A DNA stretch of 26,040 nt from an uncultured Collinsella sp. (lineage in GTDB: Bacteria; Actinomycetota; Coriobacteriia; Coriobacteriales; Coriobacteriaceae): contig CATYVH010000024.1 of NCBI GenBank assembly GCA_958413765.1, positions 1 through 26,040 of the forward strand, given 5' to 3'. Below are positions 8,742-15,453 of this stretch, piece after piece. The position numbers were made by a program, and so were the translations under genes. The stretch's first letter is position 1, and every line of letters begins with the position of its first letter. The notes under the pieces were generated by a model that was given only the letters and a program-made list of their open reading frames with translations, ran no database searches and was not told the origin of the DNA.

Positions 8742-10433
8742 TTAGTAGAAGTTCTGGATCCGCTGCAAGTACATGACGGAATCGGGCAGGCCGCCCTCGC
8801 CAAAGGTCTTCTCGATGTACTCGATCAGGCCCTTCATCTCGTCGCGCACAAAGCTCACGTTCATGGACTCAAACTTCTTGAGCACCTTGCGGGCGATGAT
8901 GTAGTCCATGCCGCCCAGCTCGGTGCCGCCGCACGCCACGTACACGGGGATGAAGTCGTACATCTGCTTGATGATACGGTTACCAAAGGCCAGCTTAAAG
9001 CGGGTCTGCAGGTACTGGTCCAGCTTGTGCATCTTCTGGAGCAGCTCCTCGTCGATCACATACTCGACCTTGGCCTTTTGGAATAGATACTGCAGGTGAT
9101 CGGCCGTCACGTGCACGCGCTCGTGCGGCTCGCACTCAAACGCGTCGGCGCGCTCGTTGAGCTCGATGGGGATTGCGCGGTCGTACACCTTGTCCGTGAT
9201 GGTAAAGGTGGAGTCGTCGTTGTTGGCCGTGCCGATAAACCACAGGCTGTCGGGAATGGTGAGCTTGCCGTCGTGCAGGGCCTTGGGGTCGGCGGCCCAC
9301 TGGGTGGGCACCAGGTCGAGCACCCATTCGTCGTGGCTGGGCATCTCGAGCACCGACAGGATCTCGGCAAAGTAGTACTCCACGCGGGCGAGGTTCATCT
9401 CGTCGAGCACGATCATGGACGGGTCCTGGCGAAGGCCCGCCTCATACACGGCGCGGAGGAACTCGGTCTCGTTAAAGCGCTTGGAAAACTCGTTGAAGTA
9501 GCCCAGCACCTCGGTGCGGTCGCGGAAGCTCGGCTGCACCGAAACGATGGTCGCGGGGTTGTCCAAGTAGCGGCTAAAGCTGTAGGGCAGCGACGTCTTA
9601 CCGGTACCCGAGATGCCCTCCAGGATCAGCAGCTTGGAGGCGGCCATGCCGGCCACAAAGCGGCGGATGATCTCGGGCGTGTAGTAGAGCTTCATCTGGC
9701 TGCACGCAAACGCGCGGAAGCTGTCGACAAAGTCCTCCAGCGAGATGGCATCGTCGTAGACCGGCGATTCCCAGTCGCGGTACTTAAGGTCCACCAGGGA
9801 CAGCTTGGGGAAGCGGTTGGCCTGGGCGATTTCTTTTTCCTCGGCAAGAGTCTTGGCCTCGACGGTCGCCTTGGCCATGGCGGCCGCGGCGTCCTTGACG
9901 CCCGCGCCATCGAGCGCGAGCGACGCGTTGCCCGACACCACGGCGGCCGTGGCGCCCTCGCCCGTACCGGCACCCGTAGCGGCGCCCACCACGTTGCCCA
10001 CCGTGGGCAGATGGTCGTCGGCCAGGGCCGAGGCGCCCACGTACGGAATCTGCTTGGTGCCGCCCATGGCATTGACCTTGAGCGCCAGCAGCTTGTTCTT
10101 CTCGTCCATGAGGTCGAGCACCTGCTTGTTCAGGCGACCGATCTCGCGATAGAGCGCCTTGTTGGACGTGTCGTCGCGATGCAGGCGGCGGTTGATGCGG
10201 TAGCGGTGGATCAGAATGGCCACGATCAGCACGGGAACCGCGATGAGCATGGCAAACAGAATGACCGCGCCGATCTTGCCCACCAGGTCAAACGTGGTGA
10301 AATAGGTCATAAAGATGTTGAAGTACTCAACCCAGCCAAATATCAGCAGGTTAAGGATGGAGCTCACAACGGCAACGACGTTGTAGACAACCTTTGCCAG
10401 CAGCTCCCAGGCAAATCCCAGAAACTCACTCAC
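8742..10433 (-). CDS. Membrane-anchored McrB-like AAA+ ATPase
   Basis: 563 residues. The N-terminus has hydrophobic membrane segments at about 8-34 and 51-76, then a coiled region (about 90-120), a Gly/Ala-rich linker (about 145-200), and a C-terminal AAA+ domain. The AAA+ domain shows Walker A GISGTGKTS (273-281), Walker B IVLDEMN (341-347), sensor-1-like GTANND (401-406) and a candidate arginine finger in KVYDRAIP. The IVLDEMNLARVEYYFAEILSVLE and WFIGTANND segments are typical of the McrB/AAA_5 branch. No DNA-recognition domain is present; the membrane anchor takes its place. The start is GTG 10433 with AGGAGG nine bases upstream, and the first eight bases overlap the end of the preceding signal peptidase gene. 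Predicted role: an energised membrane-attached remodeller acting with the DUF2357-like protein on the exported subunits or their peptidases; this is inference. Confidence 0.82.
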   Translation of the reverse strand: MSEFLGFAWELLAKVVYNVVAVVSSILNLLIFGWVEYFNIFMTYFTTFDLVGKIGAVILFAMLIAVPVLIVAILIHRYRINRRLHRDDTSNKALYREIGRLNKQVLDLMDEKNKLLALKVNAMGGTKQIPYVGASALADDHLPTVGNVVGAATGAGTGEGATAAVVSGNASLALDGAGVKDAAAAMAKATVEAKTLAEEKEIAQANRFPKLSLVDLKYRDWESPVYDDAISLEDFVDSFRAFACSQMKLYYTPEIIRRFVAGMAASKLLILEGISGTGKTSLPYSFSRYLDNPATIVSVQPSFRDRTEVLGYFNEFSKRFNETEFLRAVYEAGLRQDPSMIVLDEMNLARVEYYFAEILSVLEMPSHDEWVLDLVPTQWAADPKALHDGKLTIPDSLWFIGTANNDDSTFTITDKVYDRAIPIELNERADAFECEPHERVHVTADHLQYLFQKAKVEYVIDEELLQKMHKLDQYLQTRFKLAFGNRIIKQMYDFIPVYVACGGTELGGMDYIIARKVLKKFESMNVSFVRDEMKGLIEYIEKTFGEGGLPDSVMYLQRIQNFY

Positions 10434-11175
10434 CGTCGGTATCCTCCTGCTTGGTCGCGTTCATCGCCGCCTCGGCCTCGGCCTTTAGACGACGGGCTTC
10501 CTCGAGCTTGGCCTCGGCCTGGGCAAGCTGCTCGGCGGCGTTATCGGCCGTGACGGTGGCGGCGTCACCCTTGCCCTCGGCGTCCACGATGGCGGCCGCG
10601 GCGGCCAGGCGGTCTTCCTCGGCCATAGCGCGCTTGAGGTTCATGCCCACCACGATGAGGTGGTACACCTGGTAGATAAAGAACAGCAGCATGGGCAGCA
10701 CGATCACGATGAGGAAGCCCATGGAGCTGGACAGGAAGTCCATGACCTTGCCCATCTGCGGCAACGCGAACAGGTACTTACCAACGATGTCTCCGTCGCT
10801 GATGATGTGCGTATCGGCCACGTCGTTGTTGTCGCCCTTGGTGGTAAAGCTGCGCATGCCATTGACCTCGTCGATGGCGGCGATGCGGTGCGTGTTGAGC
10901 GCGTACTCGTTGTCGATAATGGTGTGGAACGTCACGATGTCGCCCACCTCGAGCTTGGAGGTGTCACACTTTTTGATGACGATGAGGTCGCCCTTGTTAA
11001 ACGTGGGCGCCATGGAGTCGGACTGCACGGCGAGCGGGGTGAAGCCGGCGATGTCCGAGACGCTGCCGTCCTCGCGCGTGGCAAGCGTGGTAAACGCATA
11101 CAGGGCCGCCACCAGGATGATGATCCACATGACAACGCTCAGCGCGATGGATGCGACTTTTTTAACAGATTGCAT
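10426..11175 (-). CDS. SipW-like (S26B, ER-type) signal peptidase I, first copy
   Basis: 249 residues. An N-terminal helix (about 8-30) is followed by the catalytic serine in QSDSMAP (S54), the base histidine in NTHRIAAI (H96) and TTKGDNND (112-118). Histidine in place of the LepB lysine places it in the SipW/ER branch. A second hydrophobic segment (about 151-177) precedes a cytoplasmic Ala/Glu-rich coiled tail. The ATG at 11175 has AAGGG upstream. It follows four exported-subunit genes after a 60-base gap and overlaps the AAA+ gene by eight bases, so it is probably coupled to it. Predicted substrates are the four upstream products, which carry alternate signal peptides. Two different SipW-like enzymes in one operon suggest separate substrate sets. 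Confidence 0.88.
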   Translation of the reverse strand: MQSVKKVASIALSVVMWIIILVAALYAFTTLATREDGSVSDIAGFTPLAVQSDSMAPTFNKGDLIVIKKCDTSKLEVGDIVTFHTIIDNEYALNTHRIAAIDEVNGMRSFTTKGDNNDVADTHIISDGDIVGKYLFALPQMGKVMDFLSSSMGFLIVIVLPMLLFFIYQVYHLIVVGMNLKRAMAEEDRLAAAAAIVDAEGKGDAATVTADNAAEQLAQAEAKLEEARRLKAEAEAAMNATKQEDTDGE

Positions 11176-11235
11176 GATGTCCCTTACTACCGTGTCTTTT
11201 TAGGCCGTGCGCGGCCCGGTGGCCGCCGTGCGTAT

Positions 11236-12033
11236 CTACTGTTCCTCGATGCCCTCAAAGCGCATCGAAACCGAATAGTTAGCTCCCTTTAGCATATTAG
11301 TGCAATTTGGGTCCGTTCCCTCGAGCCATATGCGAACGGTTACCGGCTTGTCCGTTTCTGTTATCAGGTCGAACATGTCGCTGGCCGCGGTCGCCTCGCC
11401 CGAGTCGAGCCCAAAGACGGTGGCCGCGCCGGACGAGCCCCCGCCCCCGTTGGGGTTGTAGACCCAAGTATGGCCGTCGGCGGTAAAGCTCATGCGCATG
11501 GCGCTGGCCATGCCTTGCGTGTCGGAGCTAAACCGCGTGCCAGACGCGCCGCCGTCGCCGTCCTGCCCGGTCAGGCGAACGCGCAGGTCCGTACTGCTCA
11601 TAAAGTGCAGCGTAAACTCCAGGTAGGCGCCGGTGGCGGGATCGGCGGTGGAGCCGTCCTCGAAGGTGAAGGTCTGGTAGTCGCTCGTGGTGACGGGCTT
11701 GAGCTTGGACGCGTCGATGTCCACGCCCTTTTCGCTGGCAATGCGCGCCGAGATCTGATCAAAACCCAGGCTGTGCACGTATTCGTTGAACGCGGCGTGC
11801 CCGTCCAGGTCAAAGCGCAGCGAGCCGTCGGCGTTGGCATCGATCATGAGCATGCGGGTCTTGGCGCTATCGGCGATGGAGAACCAGGCAAACGTTGCCA
11901 TGGCTATTGCCACCAGGGCAAACAGCACCAGCACCACGGTGGTGGTGAGTTTGCGGCGCAGGTCGATATCGGTGGGCGCGGCAACCGGAGCGCCGGTGGT
12001 CGGGCGGCGGTTGTCGGGCGTGGCGTGTGCCAT
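11236..12033 (-). CDS. SipW-dependent exported fibre-like subunit (fourth in operon)
   Basis: 265 residues. After a hydrophilic 26-residue N-terminus, a hydrophobic signal segment runs through VVLVLFALVAIAMATFAWFS. The ATFAWF motif is the hallmark of alternate, SipW-cleaved signals known from TasA/camelysin-type proteins. The mature part is polar, with a Gly-rich loop (NPNGGGGSSG), and ends in VTVRIWLEGTDPNC followed by a beta-rich tail. The cysteine in that motif is the only one seen in the protein. The start ATG 12033 lies two bases after the stop of the preceding gene, and the Shine-Dalgarno (GGTGAG) is weak, which suggests coupling. It lacks a sortase motif. Predicted role: minor or major subunit of a surface fibre. 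Confidence 0.78.
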   Translation of the reverse strand: MAHATPDNRRPTTGAPVAAPTDIDLRRKLTTTVVLVLFALVAIAMATFAWFSIADSAKTRMLMIDANADGSLRFDLDGHAAFNEYVHSLGFDQISARIASEKGVDIDASKLKPVTTSDYQTFTFEDGSTADPATGAYLEFTLHFMSSTDLRVRLTGQDGDGGASGTRFSSDTQGMASAMRMSFTADGHTWVYNPNGGGGSSGAATVFGLDSGEATAASDMFDLITETDKPVTVRIWLEGTDPNCTNMLKGANYSVSMRFEGIEEQ

Positions 12034-12035
12034 TG

Positions 12036-13022
12036 CTACTCACCGTCCAAGGTCGCAAAGAGCGCCAGGTGCAAGGTGCCCGGATCTTGATAGAGATAGT
12101 CGGCGCTATCGGGATCGGTGCCCTCGATGTAGTAATAGATATCCAAACGATAGGTCTGGTCAAGCCCCAGCGTGGCAAGCGTGTTTTGCGGACGCGTGGC
12201 CGTCTCGCTCGTGTCCAGCGTAAAGGTGGCTGGGTTCTGAGTCACGTTGGTGCCGCAAGCGAGCTGGCCGTTTTGCCAGCCCAGGAGCATGCCCTCGGTG
12301 TAGCCCGCCAGGCCTGCAGGGTCAGTCGCCGGGTGCTCGGCGCGGCGACCACTATCGGAGCCGTCGAGTTCAAAGATGTTGGTGGCAAGCACCTGGTTGC
12401 CGCTCGAGATCTTTATGCCCACGCGGGCCGCGCGCAGCAGCTCGGCATCGGCGCCCTGCGGGACCAGCGATTCGGCCAGATACAAGCTCACGCTGCCCTT
12501 AACCTTGCTGGCGCCTGTGCCGGTAATGGTGGGCCGCAGGTCAATCCAACCGTGGTAATAGGCAGATCCGTCGTCTTTCGCCTGTTCAAACACGGTGGCA
12601 TCGCCGGCAGCGTTGTTTTGCGCGCAGGCGGCAAAGCCGTTGAGGTCGAACGTCGAGACCGGGTAGAGCGTCACGGCACCGCTTGCATTGGAGGCCAGAG
12701 ATGCATCGCCCCGCTGCGACCAGCTGCCGCGATCGGCGTCGCCCAGCTCCAGCACCAGCTTGGACGTGTCGCTGTGCACGCTCACCGAGTTGGTGTTGAC
12801 CTTCATGTTGTTGGTGAACCAGGCGTAGGTCGCGGCGCCCAAGGTAGCGGCGAGTGCCACCATAACGAGCGCGATGTAGGCACGCGCGCGACGGGCGTGA
12901 CGGCGGGCGGCGGCGCCCTCGAGGCGTGAACGCTCGGCGGCCGCGCTGGAGGGGACCACGGGGGTCGTGCCCTGGGTTTTGGCCTTGCGGTTATCTGCTG
13001 GCATGTGCTTCTGATCTTCCAT
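12036..13022 (-). CDS. SipW-dependent exported fibre-like subunit (third in operon)
   Basis: The start is taken at ATG 13022 (328 residues) with AAGGGGG upstream; a longer open frame upstream overlaps the previous gene. A basic 47-residue N-terminus (many Arg, ending ARRHARRARAY) precedes the signal helix, which ends in GAATYAWFTNN. The mature part is Ala/Gly/Thr-rich and contains LYPVSTFDLNGF, a segment shared with its neighbours (LYPISTADLSRF in the next gene). The C-terminal motif reads YRLDIYYYIEGTDPDS, so serine replaces the cysteine found in most paralogues. Thirteen bases separate it from the preceding stop. Function as for its paralogues: an exported surface subunit, inferred. Confidence 0.78.
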   Translation of the reverse strand: MEDQKHMPADNRKAKTQGTTPVVPSSAAAERSRLEGAAARRHARRARAYIALVMVALAATLGAATYAWFTNNMKVNTNSVSVHSDTSKLVLELGDADRGSWSQRGDASLASNASGAVTLYPVSTFDLNGFAACAQNNAAGDATVFEQAKDDGSAYYHGWIDLRPTITGTGASKVKGSVSLYLAESLVPQGADAELLRAARVGIKISSGNQVLATNIFELDGSDSGRRAEHPATDPAGLAGYTEGMLLGWQNGQLACGTNVTQNPATFTLDTSETATRPQNTLATLGLDQTYRLDIYYYIEGTDPDSADYLYQDPGTLHLALFATLDGE

Positions 13023-13035
13023 GTCGCTCGCCCCC

Positions 13036-13872
13036 TTATGCCTTGGCCGCGGCAAAGGCAAGCTGCAGTACCACATCGCGAGCCTGAGCCTCGTCGATGC
13101 AATTAGCGTCGCAGCCTTCCATGTACACAACGTAGCGAACGCTTGCCACCTCGTTGGCGGCCAGCGTACAGATAGGCGTGGCGCCCGCGCGCGGCGTGGG
13201 CGTGTCGCCGGTGCCGTCCATGCTGTAGACGCTTATGGCGCGCGCAGGGTCGGCGGTGTAGCTCCAACCCGAAGCGCCGCCCGCTACGACCACGCCGCCT
13301 TGCGCCGTGGTGCGTCTGCTGGTAGCGCCCGCGGTATTGCCTAGGTCGTCGCAGGTAAAGATATGCGTTTGCGTGCCCGATGGGGTCGTGATGACCAGGC
13401 CCAGGCGCAGTGCGGCCAGCAGCTGCGGGTCGCTCGTCACGCTCATCTGCCCCTGATACAGGTACATGTTGAGAGCGCTATCGCTGCCCTTAAGGTACAG
13501 CGTGCCCGAAAGGGCGTAGGCGTCCAGCTGCGCGGTGCAGTCGGCGTAGTCGGTCGTGATGCCCGCGGCGTTTTGGAACGTGCCACGCCAAAAGCGGGAA
13601 AGGTCTGCCGTCGAGATGGGATAGAGCGTTTTGTCGGCGGCGGCTAGCGTTGCCGTTGTGTCCCATGGTCCGTTGGCCGAAAGTCCAATCTGCAGGTCGG
13701 AGCCCTCGTCGCTTACCGTGTGTGCCACAGGCGTCACGTTGGTGTAACGCGAGTTGCTAAACCACGCGTAGGTGGCGGCGCTCAGGGCAGCCACCAGCAC
13801 GAGCATCCATGCGGCCGCAGCAACCATGCGACGGCGCGAGCTCAGGATGTCTTTGATGTTCGATGTACTCAT
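13036..13872 (-). CDS. SipW-dependent exported fibre-like subunit (second in operon)
   Basis: Start at ATG 13872 (278 residues), 11 bases after the previous stop; the preceding bases are GGGGGCCGGGGC. The signal peptide has an RRR patch, a hydrophobic core, and ends LSAATYAWFSNS. The mature protein contains LYPISTADLSRF (about residues 80-91), which matches a segment of the next gene, and ends with VRYVVYMEGCDANC plus a short tail. Several cysteines are present, unlike the single cysteine of the 11236-12033 product, so a disulphide is possible. There is no anchoring motif. It is the second gene of the operon. Confidence 0.78.
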   Translation of the reverse strand: MSTSNIKDILSSRRRMVAAAAWMLVLVAALSAATYAWFSNSRYTNVTPVAHTVSDEGSDLQIGLSANGPWDTTATLAAADKTLYPISTADLSRFWRGTFQNAAGITTDYADCTAQLDAYALSGTLYLKGSDSALNMYLYQGQMSVTSDPQLLAALRLGLVITTPSGTQTHIFTCDDLGNTAGATSRRTTAQGGVVVAGGASGWSYTADPARAISVYSMDGTGDTPTPRAGATPICTLAANEVASVRYVVYMEGCDANCIDEAQARDVVLQLAFAAAKA

Positions 13873-13883
13873 GCCCCGGCCCC

Positions 13884-14768
13884 CTACGAACGCTTGCCGG
13901 CAAAGCGCAGCGCCAGCGATTGCAAGCTGGTGGTGGCCAGATTGTTGGTGCAATCGGGGTCGCAGCCTTCGAGCCACACGTATACATCCACACGCACGGG
14001 CGTGCTACGGTTGGCTCCCTTGGCAGCGGCGGGCAAGCTGCAGATCTTGGTCGTGGCCTCCTTGAGGCTCACGATGCCGGTGTCTTCATTGTAGTCGCAG
14101 AAGCTTGCGCTGGTCAGCTGGTCAAAATGAACCGTTGTTCCATCGGAGCGGGTACTGTCGAGCACCAGGTGATTCTGCTCGTTCTCGCCGGCATCCTTGC
14201 CGTCGAGCGTGTTGTAGCGCGCCTGGGGATTGCGCTCGCCCGAGACCTCAAAGATGTACTGGCCCGTAACGGTATCGCCCTGCCCCGGCGCATAGGTAAC
14301 CAGGCCCACCCGCAGAGCGGTAGAGATGGGGTTTGCCGGGTCCTGCTCGGTAAAGTCGATGCCCGACAGGTACACATCGGTCGCGGCCGAGTTGGTGGCC
14401 AGGTACAGGGAGGTCTTGTAGTAGTCGGAATGCTCGGCGGCGCCAAACATGCTGGCAAAGAGCGAGTCCTGGGTGGTTCCGCCGGTAAAGCCCGTTACCT
14501 TTTGGAAGCCGTTGAGCACATTGTCGGTCGAGACGGGATCGAGCAGGCCCGAAAAGCTCAGACCGGCGTTGGTTTTGTATTCGCCGTCGTACTCGTTGGA
14601 GATGAGGAAGGTCACGCCCGTGCCGGCGGCCATCTTGACATCGGTGATGTGGCGGTTAGCGTTGTAGATGTACCAAGCATACGTTACGGCTCCGGCAGCG
14701 GCAAGGGCCACCAGCAGCGTGGCGAGCATGCGATTGAACTGTTTTCGCAGCGAACGCGCGTCCGACAT
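13884..14768 (-). CDS. SipW-dependent exported fibre-like subunit, first gene of the operon
   Basis: Start at ATG 14768 (294 residues), chosen because GGGGGAGGGG lies just upstream; the open frame extends further but without support. The signal peptide carries RKQFNR, then a hydrophobic core ending AGAVTYAWYIYN, the alternate-signal pattern. A mid-protein DPVSTDNVLNGF resembles the PVST-type segment of its paralogues. The C-terminus has VRVDVYVWLEGCDPDC and the tail LQSLALRFAGKRS. Being promoter-proximal with the strongest ribosome-binding site, it is probably the best-expressed of the four. The upstream region holds a palindromic operator-like site at 14813-14827. Confidence 0.8.
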   Translation of the reverse strand: MSDARSLRKQFNRMLATLLVALAAAGAVTYAWYIYNANRHITDVKMAAGTGVTFLISNEYDGEYKTNAGLSFSGLLDPVSTDNVLNGFQKVTGFTGGTTQDSLFASMFGAAEHSDYYKTSLYLATNSAATDVYLSGIDFTEQDPANPISTALRVGLVTYAPGQGDTVTGQYIFEVSGERNPQARYNTLDGKDAGENEQNHLVLDSTRSDGTTVHFDQLTSASFCDYNEDTGIVSLKEATTKICSLPAAAKGANRSTPVRVDVYVWLEGCDPDCTNNLATTSLQSLALRFAGKRS

Positions 14769-14812
14769 GCCCCTCCCCCAGATGCCGTGTTGCAAACTAC
14801 CTGGACACCATT

Positions 14813-14835
14813 TGCCCATAATGGGCATTATTTTA
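14813..14835 (-). promoter_or_regulatory. Operator-like palindrome next to a -10-like box, upstream of the secretion operon
   Basis: TGCCCAT-A-ATGGGCA (14813-14827) is a perfect 15-base palindrome. On the minus strand it directly follows a TAAAAT -10-like box (14830-14835), so it would cover the transcription start of the eight-gene operon about 45 bases before the first ATG. No convincing -35 is seen. A dimeric repressor site is the simplest reading. Confidence 0.5.
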
Positions 14836-14942
14836 CGCGAACGTGCAGTTCATCGGGGGTACAAACGCGACTTTTCGCGCGCCGCTCGCACCCCATCGGG
14901 GGCCGATAGGATCGCAAGTTGCCACTTTTTAAAAAATAGTTC

Positions 14943-14971
14943 TTGCCACCGGGTGGGAGCTCCGTTATATT
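14943..14971 (+). promoter_or_regulatory. Promoter of tRNA-Val
   Basis: TTGCCA (14943-14948) and TATATT (14966-14971) are separated by exactly 17 bases, a good sigma-70 type promoter about 30 bases before the tRNA 5' end. Confidence 0.75.
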
Positions 14972-15000
14972 ATTCCCTGCGCACTCGCGCACCCTTGATC

Positions 15001-15075
15001 GGGCGTTTAGCTCAGGGGGAGAGCGCTTCCCTGACACGGAAGAGGTCAGAAGTTCAAATCTTCTAACGCCCACCA
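15001..15075 (+). tRNA. tRNA-Val (anticodon GAC)
   Basis: A full cloverleaf is visible: acceptor GGGCGTT/AACGCCC, D arm GCTC/GAGC, anticodon stem CTTCC/GGAAG around the loop CTGACAC (anticodon GAC at 15033-15035), and T arm AGAAG-TTCAAAT-CTTCT. The CCA end is encoded (15073-15075). It reads valine codons GTC and GTT. Confidence 0.97.
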
Positions 15076-15083
15076 AATGTTCG

Positions 15084-15118
15084 CAGCTCAGAGGCTTCGT
15101 CTCTGAGCTGTTTTGTTT
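15084..15118 (+). terminator. Intrinsic terminator of tRNA-Val
   Basis: CAGCTCAGAG (15084-15093) pairs perfectly with CTCTGAGCTG (15101-15110) around a seven-base loop and is followed by TTTTGTTTT, nine bases after the CCA end. Confidence 0.93.
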
Positions 15119-15236
15119 TACGCTGCCAAGCCAAAAGGACGCCGCGGCACCCAAAGCGCCCAAACAGCCCCGGTGATTGCCCCGATCAGGCGCGGATGGG
15201 TCTCGCAGCCATATATAAATAACCCCCTATAAATTG

Positions 15237-15415
15237 AGGTTTAATACTTTTCCCGAGAAGTGAACGAGCTTATTTGGACCCCCGGAGCATCCACACTTTT
15301 GACGTTAAAACCGCAGGATTCCAGCAGCAAAACCGCAGGAAACAAGCCCCTAAAAGTGTCGATGTTTCGGGGGCCCATTCTGGCTCGTTCACTTCTCGGG
15401 AAAAGTATTAGACCT
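15237..15415. mobile_element. MITE-like inverted-repeat element
   Basis: Two perfect 28-base arms (15242-15269 and 15383-15410) are inverted copies starting TAATACTTTTCCCGAGAAG. Inside them lies a second, imperfect inverted pair (15276-15300 with 15352-15376, 21 of 25 matching). The centre holds a direct repeat, AAAACCGCAGGA, at 15307-15318 and 15329-15340. No protein is encoded. The whole unit could fold into one long hairpin. This fits a non-autonomous miniature element or a large structured repeat. No clear target-site duplication is seen. It fills most of the 378-base gap 15076-15453. Confidence 0.7.
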
Positions 15416-15453
15416 GAAAATAAGACCCCTGGCCCCACCGCCAGCAACCGCCC

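Noticed and set aside
6636..9086. Long plus-strand open frame opposite the DUF2357-like gene
   Set aside because: It is repetitive Leu/Gly/Arg sequence mirroring the Ala/Glu coiled coil and crosses two real minus-strand genes.
6426..10433. Ordinary McrBC restriction system
   Set aside because: No nuclease motif and no DNA-binding domain are visible, and both genes sit inside a secretion operon.
5716..11175. Ordinary LepB signal peptidases
   Set aside because: Both have histidine (NTHRI) where LepB has the catalytic lysine, which places them in the SipW/ER branch.
15048..15075. tRNA-Val 3' end as an integration site for the downstream accessory genes
   Set aside because: I found no second copy of the tRNA 3' end and no integrase gene in the window.
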